A stretch of DNA of 64,000 nt from CAVUAT01 sp963739545 (GTDB lineage Bacteria; Actinomycetota; Thermoleophilia; Solirubrobacterales; 70-9), in NCBI GenBank assembly GCA_963739545.1, contig CAVUAT010000014.1:186001-250000 (forward strand), written 5' to 3'. Both the position numbers and the translations under genes were made by a program. The stretch's first letter is position 1. Every line of letters begins with the position of its first letter. Below, in pieces: positions 49,292 to 58,458 of the stretch. The notes below the pieces were generated by a model, which searched no databases, was not told where the DNA came from, and worked only from the letters and a program-made list of their open reading frames with translations.

Positions 49292-50095
49292 GTAATCGGG
49301 CTCGATCACGGCAAAGGCAGCGCCCTGCGGGTCGGTGAAGACCGCGAGCTTGCCGACCGGGATCGTCAGCGGGCCGGTCAGCACCTGGCCGCCCCCGGAC
49401 TTCACCGTTTCGATCGCGGCGTCGGCGTCGGCAACCGCGAGGTAGACCATCCAGTGGGCGGGCGTGTCGTCGGGCATGTCCACCGACAGCTCCTCGCCGA
49501 TCGTCATCACGCCGGCGAGGCCCTCATCCCACTTCTGGCCCTCGACCTGCCACATCAGGTAGGGCGACTCGGGCGGCGCCTCCTCGGCCTCCTCGGCCGT
49601 CCAGCCGAACACGTCGCCGTAGAACTTCTTGGCGCCGTCAAGGTCTCGGGTCGCGAGCTGGTTCCAGGTCCATGTCCCGACCTCGTTGACCAGCTCGGCT
49701 CCCTGGTTCTCGCCGGGCTGCATGATCGCGAACACGGCCCCCTCGGGGTCGGCGACGACCCCGACCTTGCCGGCCCCGCTGGGCAGGTCCATCGGCCCCA
49801 TCATCATCTGGCCACCCGCCGTCTCGACCTTCTTCGCCGTCTCGTCGGCGTCGGCCACCGCGACGTAGCTGAGCCAGGCTGGAGGCTGCTCGGCGCTCTG
49901 GGTCGGGGCGAGGCCCGCGACCTGCTTGCCGTTGTAGGTGAAGAAGCCGTAGCCCCCGGCCTCGTCAACGGGCTCGGCGAGCTCGTGCTCCCAGCCGATC
50001 AAGTCCCCGTAGAACTTCGCCGCTGCGTCGGTGTCGGGTGCGGAGACATCGACCCAGTTGAACTCGCCGGGGTTGTAGGAATCGCGCTCGCTCAT
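49277..50095 (-). CDS. Two-domain VOC/glyoxalase-family protein
   Basis: 272 residues from ATG 50095. Two tandem glyoxalase-like modules: GEFNWVDVSAPDTDAAAKFY with GDLIGWE, and VGTWTWNQLATRDLDGAKKF with YGDVFGWTAEE. Closely resembles the actinobacterial CFP-30B type of VOC proteins. Metal-binding residues are not obvious, so the activity is unknown. The upstream extension of the frame is noncoding in style. Confidence 0.88.
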   Translation of the reverse strand: MSERDSYNPGEFNWVDVSAPDTDAAAKFYGDLIGWEHELAEPVDEAGGYGFFTYNGKQVAGLAPTQSAEQPPAWLSYVAVADADETAKKVETAGGQMMMGPMDLPSGAGKVGVVADPEGAVFAIMQPGENQGAELVNEVGTWTWNQLATRDLDGAKKFYGDVFGWTAEEAEEAPPESPYLMWQVEGQKWDEGLAGVMTIGEELSVDMPDDTPAHWMVYLAVADADAAIETVKSGGGQVLTGPLTIPVGKLAVFTDPQGAAFAVIEPDYPEAR

Positions 50096-50175
50096 CGCCG
50101 TGCCTTTCGCTCGAAGGTTGGGGGCGCAGCGTATTCGCCGCGGGGCGGGTTCCCTGTTACCCGGGTGTGTGCTTT

Positions 50176-50958
50176 CTAGGCAGGCGCCTGGACGCGCGCG
50201 GCCTCCAGGATGAGTCCGGCGACCATCTCGGGCTGGTCCCAAGTGGGGATGTGGCCGGCGTCGGGGAGCACGACCTGGCGCGTCGAGGCAGGAGCGGCGG
50301 ACAGCGGGCGACGACGCACGAGGGTGTCGTACTCGGCCCATGCGAGGGTCATAGGGACCCCGACGCCGGACAGGTCGCCGACGACCGACGAGCGCATCTC
50401 GTCGTTGGCCGCGTCGTAGGCCGGTGCCTGCGCGTAGCCGCGGATGATCGTCGCGGCCTGCTCGGGCGTCATGCGCTCGGTGTGGCGCACCTGGCTCGCG
50501 AAAGCCCTGCGGCGGCCTTCGGGCTTGCTCATCAGCCGGTCGACGAACGGGAGGACGAGCTTGGCGGCGAGGCGCGCGACGCTGCGCTTCGCGCCGAGCG
50601 GCTCAGGCCAGAAGCCCGCCGTGCAGATGCCCACGACGCCGGCTGCCCCACCCTGGCGCCCGCACTCGATTGCGACCCAGCCCCCGAGCGAAATGCCGGA
50701 GACGACGGGCGCGGCGCCGATTCCGAGCTCGTCGTAGAACTCGAGGATCGCCGCGGCGAGGTTGGCGGCGGTCGGGCGCACCGAGTCGGGCAGCGACGGC
50801 GAGCCGCCGAACCCCGGCAGGTCCACCGCGATCACCTCGCGCTCGGCCGCGATTCGGTCGAGCACGGGCTCCCACATGACGATCGAGCCGCCGAGCGAGG
50901 GAACGAGCAGAACGGGATCGCCGCTGCCGCGCCTTACGTGGTGGAGGTCGAGTGCCAC
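50176..50958 (-). CDS. Alpha/beta hydrolase
   Basis: 260 residues. VLLVPSLGGSIVMWEPVLD oxyanion strand, IAVDLPGFGGSP, nucleophile Ser in SGISLGGWVAIE and His in DAGHIPTWDQPE complete the triad. Sits in the same direction as the VOC gene 80 nt downstream. Substrate not evident. Confidence 0.9.
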   Translation of the reverse strand: MALDLHHVRRGSGDPVLLVPSLGGSIVMWEPVLDRIAAEREVIAVDLPGFGGSPSLPDSVRPTAANLAAAILEFYDELGIGAAPVVSGISLGGWVAIECGRQGGAAGVVGICTAGFWPEPLGAKRSVARLAAKLVLPFVDRLMSKPEGRRRAFASQVRHTERMTPEQAATIIRGYAQAPAYDAANDEMRSSVVGDLSGVGVPMTLAWAEYDTLVRRRPLSAAPASTRQVVLPDAGHIPTWDQPEMVAGLILEAARVQAPA

Positions 50959-51009
50959 TGTGCTGTTCTGTACGCGCCCGAGGCCCGCGCGGATGCTCCG
51001 CGCGAGGGA

Positions 51010-51492
51010 TCAGAGCTCTAGCTCGTACTCGATCCAGTTGTCGGCGTGGGCGCCGAAGCGGTCATAGACCTTCTGGGCGCGGTGGTTGTCAGGCGCGGTC
51101 ACCCACTCGAGAACGGGCGCGCCGCGCTCGCGGCAGCGATCGGCGCAGGTTGCAATCAGGGCGTCGGCGACCCCCTTCCCGCGAGCGGACTCGTTCACGT
51201 AGAGATCCTCCATCACCCCGATCCGCGCTCCCCGCGTGCTCGCCCACTTCCACCCGAGCGCGGCGAAGCCGATCAGCTCGCCATCGTCGGCGGCGACGAA
51301 CAGCGAGCCCTGCTCGGGGTCGGCGACCAGCGAGCGCGCCATCTCGAGCAGGCCCTCGTCCGCCGGCGAGACCTCGTAGAAGTCACAGTAGGCGCGCATC
51401 AGCGGCAGCAGCGGCTCGGCCTCGCCGGCCTGCGCCGGGCGGATCTCGACGCCGTCCGCCAGGTCCCTGGGCTGGGTGCTCTCGCCGGCCAT
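51010..51492 (-). CDS. GNAT-family N-acetyltransferase
   Basis: 160 residues from ATG at 51492. GVMEDLYVNESARGKGVADA with the RGKGVA acetyl-CoA loop, and TAPDNHRAQKVYDRFGAHAD near the end, are standard GNAT motifs. A longer open frame upstream is the antisense of other genes. It is divergent from a lipoprotein gene. Substrate unknown. Confidence 0.9.
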   Translation of the reverse strand: MAGESTQPRDLADGVEIRPAQAGEAEPLLPLMRAYCDFYEVSPADEGLLEMARSLVADPEQGSLFVAADDGELIGFAALGWKWASTRGARIGVMEDLYVNESARGKGVADALIATCADRCRERGAPVLEWVTAPDNHRAQKVYDRFGAHADNWIEYELEL

Positions 51493-51516
51493 CGCCGCGG
51501 ATACTAGGCTCCGGCC

Positions 51517-52038
51517 GTGATTCGCAACGGCCTCCTCCCCGCCCTGGCAGCCGCTGCGCTGATGGTGCTGCCGCTCGCCGGCTGCGGCGAGAAGGACGAA
51601 CCGGACCTCGGGTCGGCGGCGACCACGACTTCGAGCACCGCCACGACTGCTGCCGAGCCCGCCGCCGAGGTCGCGGGCGATTGGACGGGGCAGCTCACCC
51701 AGAAGGGACTCAAGCCGTTCCAGGTCGGGGTGCGGATCGACCCCTCGGGCTCGGGACAGGTCGCCTACACCGGGATCAACTGCGGTGGAACCTGGGGGCT
51801 GGGGCCGGTGCGAGCGGCCGAGGGCAGCGCCGTGCCGCGCTACTTCTTCCGCGAGACGATCAAGACCGGCGCCGGAGGCGACTGCAAGGGGAAGGGCAGC
51901 GTCACGATCACCCCGGCCGATGGCTCGCTGACCTACGAGTTCGTCGGCGGCGGCGTCGAGAGCCGCGGCACCCTGGCGAAGACAGACGCGGCGGGCCTCG
52001 CTCCCGTCTTCGCGCAGGCCGGCGTGGTCCTGAAATAG
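51517..52038 (+). CDS. Lipoprotein, unknown function
   Basis: 173 residues from GTG 51517. Signal peptide and lipobox LPLAGC with Cys23, then a Thr/Ala linker (SAATTTSSTATTAAEP). The folded part starts GDWTGQLTQKGLKPFQVGVR with later GTLAKTD, a small beta-barrel-like pattern. Two more Cys (GINCGGTW, GDCKGKG) could pair. No family is recognised. Confidence 0.7.
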   Translation: MIRNGLLPALAAAALMVLPLAGCGEKDEPDLGSAATTTSSTATTAAEPAAEVAGDWTGQLTQKGLKPFQVGVRIDPSGSGQVAYTGINCGGTWGLGPVRAAEGSAVPRYFFRETIKTGAGGDCKGKGSVTITPADGSLTYEFVGGGVESRGTLAKTDAAGLAPVFAQAGVVLK

Positions 52039-52040
52039 CG

Positions 52041-53442
52041 CTATCTCCCGATGTGAAACCCGATCCGCTCGGGGATCGAGGCGAGGCCGCGGTGGATCGG
52101 GTGGGCGACCTGCTCCCGCTCCTCGGCGGACTCCTTGGCGAGGAGGCCCGCCCTGATGGCGTTGCCGCCGATGAAGCCCGGGAGGCCGCCGGGGACGCGG
52201 TCGCCGGCGGGCTCGACGACCGCGAGGCGGGAGTGCTCGTCGCGGCGGTCGAGGGCGAGCGAGGCGAGGACGCGGCCCATCATGTGCGAGGGTCCGACCC
52301 CGTTGCCGGTGTAGCCGAACGCGGCCCACACGTTGTCGGAGCCGACGCGCGCCGCGACGGGCAGGTGCGAGGGCGAGACGTCGATCGGCCCGCCCCAGGC
52401 GTGGTCGACGCGCCGGCCCTCGAGGCCGGGGAAGAACGAGCGCAGGTCGGCCTCGACCTGGCGGATGACCTCGGCGTCGAGCTCGGTGCGGCCGCCGAGG
52501 CGAGCGCCGCAGGCGATCAGGCCCCCTCCCCACCCGAAGGCGATCCGCCCGTCGGGGGTGGTGCGGAAGTAGTGCAGCATCGCGCGCCCGTCGGTGATGC
52601 ACTCGCCGCCCGTCCAGCCGACCTCCTCGAGCACGTCGGGCACGGGCTCGGTGATCAGCATGTGGCTGGACGTGACTGTCAGCCGGCCGCGCAAAGGGGA
52701 GCCCGTGCCACCGGTCGCTGACCCCATCGCGAGCACGCAGGCGCGAGCGCGGACCCGGGCCGAGGGCGTCTCGGCCACGCAGCCCCACGGCCCGGCGCGC
52801 AGCGAGCGAAGCGGCGAGCGCTCAAACACCTCGACGCCGGGGCGCGCGGCGAGGCGGTCGCGAAGCCCGAGCACGAGTCGCGCCGGGTGGACGGTCGCGG
52901 CCCCGGGGTAGAAGGCGGCGGCGCGAAAGCGCGGAGAGCGGCAGCGCTCGGCGACCTCGGCGGGCGTCAGCTCGGTGGCGGCGCCGGGCTCGCCGAGCTC
53001 GTGGCACGCGCTCACCGCCGAGTCCCAGATCCCGTCCTGGGCGGGCGACGCCGAGACCTGCAGGTAGCCGGACTGCCGAAACCAGGCGTCCACCCCCTCC
53101 TGCTCGCAGAAGCGCCCGATCTCGGCGACGGCCTCAGTCGAGGCGCGGCCGAGCTCGATCGCGGCAGAGTCGCCGTAGCGCTCGCGCATCCCGCCCATGT
53201 GGAACCACATCTCGTTCGCGAAGCCGCCGTTGCGCCCGCTCGGCCCGTGCCCGCAGCGGCCCGCCTCCAGCAGGACGACCTTCGCCTCGGGCTCCAGCTG
53301 GGAGACCTGCCAGGCGGTCCAGAGCCCGGTGTAGCCGCCGCCGACGACGAGCACGTCGCATTCGAGCGTCCCCCTGCGCCGCGTCCAGCGGCTGCGTATC
53401 GGAGGCCTCAGCGAGCCAGTAGCCGTGAGCGTCGTGCTTCAT
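52041..53442 (-). CDS. FAD-dependent DAO-family oxidase (frameshifted 5' end)
   Basis: From ATG 53442 the frame reads MKHDAHGYWLAEAS, then a one-base shift at a C5/G5 run near 53370 leads into LECDVLVVGGGYTGLWTAWQ. The GRNGGFANEMW, GWTGGECITDGR and GYTGNGVGPSHMMG motifs match gamma-glutamylputrescine oxidase-like DAO enzymes. The second frame alone begins at 53354 without a natural N-terminus. It oxidises an amine; the substrate is inferred as a polyamine or amino acid derivative. Confidence 0.8.
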
Positions 53443-53497
53443 CGGAGACGGGGTTCATACAGGAAGGAGTGAACGGGCATCGAACAGGGGCAGGGGC

Positions 53498-54584
53498 ATG
53501 CCCGCGATCGATTCAACTCCCAAGGCGATTGCCCGCGCCGTGCTCGTCGCGGCCGCGGTCGTGATCTTCCTCTACATCCTCTATCTGCTGCGAAAGCCGA
53601 TCAGCTGGCTCGTGATCGCGGCCTTCATCGCCGTCGCCGCGGCCGGCCCCGTCAACGTCCTGCAGCGCAGGATGCGGCGCGGGTTCGCGATAGCGATCGT
53701 CTACCTCATCCTGATCCTGATCCCCATCGGCCTCGGCGCCCTGCTGATCCCGCCGCTGGTCGGGCAGATCGAGGACCTGGCCAACAACGCCCCCGAATAC
53801 GTCACCGACGTCGAGAACTACGTCAACGACAACAAGACCCTCAACAACCTCAACGAGGACTACGACATCACCGGCAAACTCCAGGAGGAGGCCGCGAAGC
53901 TCCCGGAGAAGATCCCCGACGCGGCCGGCGTCCTCAGCGACATCGGCGTCGGAGTTGTCAACTCGGTCTTCGCCGGGTTGACGATCCTGATCCTCTCGAT
54001 GTTCATGATCGGCGGCGGGCCCGCGCTGGGTCAGCAGCTTCATCGAGGCGCAACGGCCCGAGCACGCGGAGCGAATGGAGCGAACCCTGCGCCAGATCGC
54101 GAACGCGGTCGGCAACTACGTCGGCGGAGCTCTGTTACAGGCGACCCTCGCGGGGCTGACCGCCTTCATCGTGCTCACGATCCTCGGCGCCCCGTTTGCG
54201 GGGCCGCTCGCCCTGATCGTGTTCTTCTTCGACCTGATCCCGGTGATCGGGGCGACGATCGGCGCCTTCATCGTCGGGATCGTGATGGCCTTCGTCAACT
54301 TCCCCGTCGGCCTGATCGTCTGGATCGTCTTCGCGGTCGTCTACCAGCAGATCGAGAACTACCTGATCCAGCCCCAGATCCAGAAGCGAGCCACCGAGAT
54401 CGAGGCCTTCGTCGTGCTCGTGGCCGTGCTCTTCGGCTCGACGCTGTTCGGCGTCATCGGTGCCGTGCTCGCGATCCCGGTCGCGGCGGCGTTCCAGATC
54501 ACCTTCAGGCAGTGGCGCGAGTACCGCCGCGAGGGCCTGTCCGAGGCGAGCGAGCCGATCCAGCCTCCCCCGGCGGGCGTCTAG
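53498..54584 (+). CDS. AI-2E family transporter (frameshifted)
   Basis: From ATG 53498, three helices (RAVLVAAAVVIFLYILYLL, LVIAAFIAVAAAG, AIAIVYLILILIPIGLGALL) precede a periplasmic-like helical domain. Near 54022, by GGGCCCGC, the frame shifts by one base into RWVSSFIEAQRPEHAERMER. The C-terminal part GNYVGGALLQATLAGLTAFI, FDLIPVIGATIGAFIVGIVM and QQIENYLIQPQIQ has the AI-2E signature. These proteins are exporters or Na+/H+ antiporters. The two halves fit one intact gene apart from the indel. Confidence 0.85.
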
Positions 54585-55594
54585 AGGCGGAGCAGGACCT
54601 TCAGCTGCTCGGTGCCCGGGCGCACCAGCTCGTCGAACATCGCCTGCGCGCCGTCGAGCTCGATCACCTCCGTGACCAGATCGCCGGCAGGGAGATCGCC
54701 GGAAGCGAGCAGCTCGATCGCCCGCGCGAAGTCCTCGCGGCGGTAAGCGAACGCGCCGCGGATCAGCGCCTCCTTGAGGATCAGCAGGAGCTGGTTGAGA
54801 GGCACCGGCTCCTCGAGCACCCCGGCCGCGACCACGGTGCCGCGGGCGCGCACGAGTTCCAGGGCGAGGCCGAGCGCGCTCGGGTGCCCGGCGCATTCGA
54901 ATACCGCGGCCGGCAGCTCCATCCCGAGCTCGGTGACGACCGCCTCGTGCACCGCCTCCATCGGCAGCGCCTTGAAGCCGAGTGCCTCGATCCGCGCACG
55001 CCTGCTCTCGCCCGGCTCGACGACCACGATGCGCTCGTGGCCCTCGGCGCGCAGCGCCAGGCAGGTCATCACGCCGATCGGCCCCGCCCCGAGCACGCAG
55101 ACGGGCTCGGAGGGATCCAACCCGGCGAGGCTCGCGGCGTGGACTCCGACGGCCAAGGGCTCGACCAGCGCGCCGTGCTCGTCGGAGACCTCGTCGGGCA
55201 GGCGGAACAGCGTGGCGGCGTCGACGACGACGCGCTCGGCGTAGGCGCCCTGGCGCGCGCCGAGCCCGTGGCCGCGCATCGGCGCCTCGACGCAGAGGTG
55301 CTCGTGGCCGGCCTTGCAGTTGGGGCACACGCCGCAAGAGGTGACCGGCAGGACGCAGACGCGCTCGCCGGCCTCCCAGTCCGCAACTCCCTCGCCGAGC
55401 GCGGCGACCCGGCCCGAGAACTCGTGGCCCATCACCGCTCCCACCGGCACGGCGGGCGAGGGCAGCATGTGCAGATCCGAGCCGCAGATGCCGCAGAAGG
55501 CCACGTCGACCGACACCTCGCCGGCCCCAGGCTCCGGGGACGGCAGATCGGCCTCGACGAGCTTTCGTTCCTCGCTGACCTGCAGGGCGCGCAT
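54581..55594 (-). CDS. Zinc-dependent medium-chain alcohol dehydrogenase
   Basis: 337 residues from ATG 55594. Catalytic-zinc Cys in FCGICGSDLHM, GHEFSG, structural zinc loop CGVCPNCKAGHEHLC and Rossmann VCVLGAGPIGVMTCLAL. Resembles threonine/sorbitol/butanediol dehydrogenases. The stop overlaps the AI-2E stop convergently. Confidence 0.9.
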   Translation of the reverse strand: MRALQVSEERKLVEADLPSPEPGAGEVSVDVAFCGICGSDLHMLPSPAVPVGAVMGHEFSGRVAALGEGVADWEAGERVCVLPVTSCGVCPNCKAGHEHLCVEAPMRGHGLGARQGAYAERVVVDAATLFRLPDEVSDEHGALVEPLAVGVHAASLAGLDPSEPVCVLGAGPIGVMTCLALRAEGHERIVVVEPGESRRARIEALGFKALPMEAVHEAVVTELGMELPAAVFECAGHPSALGLALELVRARGTVVAAGVLEEPVPLNQLLLILKEALIRGAFAYRREDFARAIELLASGDLPAGDLVTEVIELDGAQAMFDELVRPGTEQLKVLLRL

Positions 55595-55626
55595 CGCGCC
55601 CGGGAGCCTAACCCGAGAGCGCCAGC

Positions 55627-56109
55627 CTAGTCGGATTCGCGCTGAGAATAGATCGCCCGACGGAGTATTTCGCGAAGCGTCTCCTGGTCGGCTTCGTCGA
55701 GAGCCGCGATCTCGGGCGGCGGCTCCGCGAGGCGCTTGGTGATCTCCTCGCGCATCTTCTCCCCCTCGTCCGTCAGCACCAGCAGCTTGACGCGGCGATC
55801 GTGGTCGGCCGACGTGCGGCGAACCAGCCCGCGCTGTTCGAGGCGGTCGGTGATCCCCGTGACGTTGGAGCTGTCGCAGGCGAGGATCTTCGCCAGCTCG
55901 CCCATCGGCCGCGGGCCGCCACCGAGAATGCGCAGGGCGATCGTCTGCTGCGGCGCCAGGTCGAACTCCTGGCCGATGGCGAGGAAGCGCGGCTTGTTGT
56001 CGACCATGAGCCAGTGGATCAGGCTCCACGCTTCGCTGCCGGGATCGGTGCGGCCCACCTCGCCGGCGAGCCAGTTGTCGGGGCTGTAGCCCTTCGTCTG
56101 CCCGGTCAT
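55627..56109 (-). CDS. MarR-family transcriptional regulator
   Basis: 160 residues. Winged helix MGELAKILACDSSNVTGITD with LEQRGLVRRTSADHDRRVKL, the DxRR MarR motif. Ligand unknown. It lies 33 nt upstream of the MDR gene in the same direction, so may regulate it. Confidence 0.92.
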   Translation of the reverse strand: MTGQTKGYSPDNWLAGEVGRTDPGSEAWSLIHWLMVDNKPRFLAIGQEFDLAPQQTIALRILGGGPRPMGELAKILACDSSNVTGITDRLEQRGLVRRTSADHDRRVKLLVLTDEGEKMREEITKRLAEPPPEIAALDEADQETLREILRRAIYSQRESD

Positions 56110-56116
56110 ATGCAGA

Positions 56117-56524
56117 TCAAGGATAGGAGCCTGACCTCGCCGCGATTCGCTCGTCGGCCCGGCGCTTCGCGGCGTCGCTGATGCGCCGGCCGATGGGCGT
56201 GCGGTTGCCCGAGACGAGGCGGTAGGCGCGCTCGGTCAGCTGCGGAGCGCTTGCCGCGAACGCCGCGAGCGGGCGGCCGCCCGGCAGCTCGCGGAGCATC
56301 GGCTCGAAGGCGGCCCCCGCCGAGCGCACCTCGCCGTCGGGTGTCGCGAAGTGCCACGAGCCCATCCGCTCGTCTTCGGGCATTCCGGCGAGCAGGCGGT
56401 CGGCCTCGTCGCTCTGCAAGGCGACGGGCCGCAGGCGCCCGCGCCGGTCCCAGGCGAGCAGCTTCGAGAGCGACCAGCGGCAGAAGCCGCAGTCGCGGTC
56501 GTAGAGGACGACCGGGCGCGTCAA
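56117..56524 (-). CDS. DCC-type (DUF393) thiol-disulfide oxidoreductase
   Basis: About 135 residues from TTG at 56524, overlapping the upstream DUF385 stop (TTGA). VVLYDRDCGFCRWSLSKLLA carries the DxxCxxC motif of DUF393. GSWHFATPDGEVRSAGAAFE follows. A thioredoxin-like redox role is inferred. The longer upstream frame is not coding. Confidence 0.85.
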   Translation of the reverse strand: MTRPVVLYDRDCGFCRWSLSKLLAWDRRGRLRPVALQSDEADRLLAGMPEDERMGSWHFATPDGEVRSAGAAFEPMLRELPGGRPLAAFAASAPQLTERAYRLVSGNRTPIGRRISDAAKRRADERIAARSGSYP

Positions 56525-56976
56525 GCGTCGGCGGCGTGGACCCGGAAGACCGGGTGCAGGTGCGCGATGCCGCGGATGCTCTCGTCCGAGGGGTCCTTCT
56601 CGAGCTCGAAGAAGGCCCCCACCTCCCACGCCCACTTGTCGAGGTAGGCCTTCAGGATCGGCAGCTTCTCGTCGTCGGGGACCTCCTCGCCGCGAAAGCG
56701 GGTGGTCTTGCGGCCGAGCTTCAACTCGCCCTCACCCGCGGCGCGCAGGTTGCGAACCCACTGGGTGGTGCCGCGCGGGGCGACGAGGTAGGTGACGCCG
56801 GCGATCTCGAGCGGGTTGACCGGGGTCGTGCGGGGCTCGCCCGACTTGCGGCCGACGACCGTCAGCGTCCGCGAGCCGGCCATGCTCAGGCCGGCCTTCG
56901 TGAGCAGCGTCACGAAGCCGTTGAAGATCCGCGTCAGGAGCCCCGGCTCCACGAATTTCGTCTGTTGCTCAGTCAC
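56521..56976 (-). CDS. F420-dependent nitroreductase-family protein (DUF385/Ddn-like)
   Basis: 151 residues. LTVVGRKSGEPRTTPVNPLE and VAPRGTTQWVRNLRAAG are the split-barrel F420-binding signatures of the Ddn/FGD-type quinone reductases. With the LLM enzyme it supports F420 use. Divergent from the persulfide dioxygenase gene, 22 nt away. Confidence 0.9.
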   Translation of the reverse strand: MTEQQTKFVEPGLLTRIFNGFVTLLTKAGLSMAGSRTLTVVGRKSGEPRTTPVNPLEIAGVTYLVAPRGTTQWVRNLRAAGEGELKLGRKTTRFRGEEVPDDEKLPILKAYLDKWAWEVGAFFELEKDPSDESIRGIAHLHPVFRVHAADA

Positions 56977-56998
56977 CCGGCAACAGTACCTTTCCGGA

Positions 56999-58385
56999 AT
57001 GCTATTCCGGCAGATCCTGAACGAGGACCTCGGCTGCGCCTCCTACCTCGTCGGCGACTCGGAGTCGGGGGTGGTGGCCGTGATCGATCCGCAGTGGGAC
57101 ATCGACCCCTACCTGCGGCTGAGCCGCCTGCACGGCGTCCGCATCGAGCACGTGCTCGAGACCCACAACCACGCCGACCACGTCTCGGGCCACGGCCGGC
57201 TGGCCCGCGCTACCGGCGCGACAATCCACATCAACGAGCTCGCCGACGCCGAGTACCCGCACGAGGCGATCGCCGACGGCTGGTCGCTCGAGCTCGGCGA
57301 CGTGCGCATCGAGGCGCTGCAGACCGAGGGGCACCGCCCCGAGCACACCTCGTTCGTCCTCTACGACACCTCCCGCGGCCCCGAGCCATGGGCCGTGCTG
57401 ACCGGCGACTCCCTGTTCGTCGGCGACGTCGCCCGCCCCGATCTCGCCGTCGAGCCGCGGGAAGGTGCGGCCGCCCTCTTCCGCTCGCTGCACGAGCGGC
57501 TGCTCGTGCTCGGCGACGACGTCGAGGTCTGGCCCGGCCACCTCGGCGGCTCGGCCTGCGGCGGGGCCGCGCTCGACCACAAGAGCTCCTCGACGATCGG
57601 ATTCGAGCGCGAGCACAACGACGTGCTCGGGATCGACGACCAGGCGGCGTTCGTCGAGCAGGCCGTGACGCACCCTGGGCGAGAAGCCGCCGAACATCGA
57701 GCACATCGTCGCGATCAATCGCGGCCCGCTGCTCGAGCAGCTCGGCACCCCCTCCCCCCTGACCCCGCGCGGCGTCGAGGTCGCGATCGCCGAGGGCGCC
57801 CTGCTGATCGACGCCCGGACCAACGAGCAGTTCGACGAGGGCCACATCCCCGGAGCGATCAGCGCCTCGGCCTACGACACCGGGTTCGCCAGCAAGGTCG
57901 CCAAGGTCGTCCCGCCCGACGTCGAGCTGATCGTGGTCGCGGCCTCAGACGGCTATGAGCTCGAGGCCGCCGAGCTTCTCGGTTCGGTCGGCCTGCACGT
58001 GCGCGGCTACCTCGGCGGCGGGATGACGGCCTGGCGCACGGAGGGCCGCCCGATCCAGCGCATCGAGCTGATCGACCCCACCGAGCTCGCCGAGCGCCTC
58101 TCCTCTTCTGACGGCGGCGAGCTGACCGTGCTGGACGTCCGCGACGCCGACGAGTACGACAAGGGCCACATCCCCGGCTCGGTCCACATCCCCTTCGCCG
58201 AGCTCACCGGCCGCCAGGACGAGCTCTCGCGCGACGCCACGATCGCCGCCGTCTGCTCGGGCGGCAAGCGCAGCGGCATGGCGGCGTCGATCCTGCAGCG
58301 CGAGGGCTTCGAGCACCTGGTGCACGTCGCCGACGGAGGGGTGGGAACCTGGAGGCGCCTGGGCCATCCCGTCGAGGGTGGGTAA
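56999..58385 (+). CDS. CstB-like persulfide dioxygenase-rhodanese fusion (frameshifted)
   Basis: ATG 56999. MBL domain with ETHNHADHVSG (His56, His58, Asp60, His61), EGHRPEHTS, TGDSLFVGD and WPGHLGGSACG, the persulfide-dioxygenase pattern. Near 57673 the frame shifts by one base, then LGEKPPNIEHIVAINRGPLL joins two rhodanese domains. The first lacks the active Cys (VVAASDGYEL), the second has it (AAVCSGGKRSG). This MBL-inactive rhodanese-rhodanese order is that of CstB, which turns persulfides into sulfite and thiosulfate. Nearby TSUP could export the sulfite. Confidence 0.85.
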
Positions 58386-58458
58386 GCCGGGGCGACGCCT
58401 GGGCCGCCGCGCGGTCCGGACCCTGCAGGTAGCCCGGGCTGTGCCCCGGCGCTGTGTG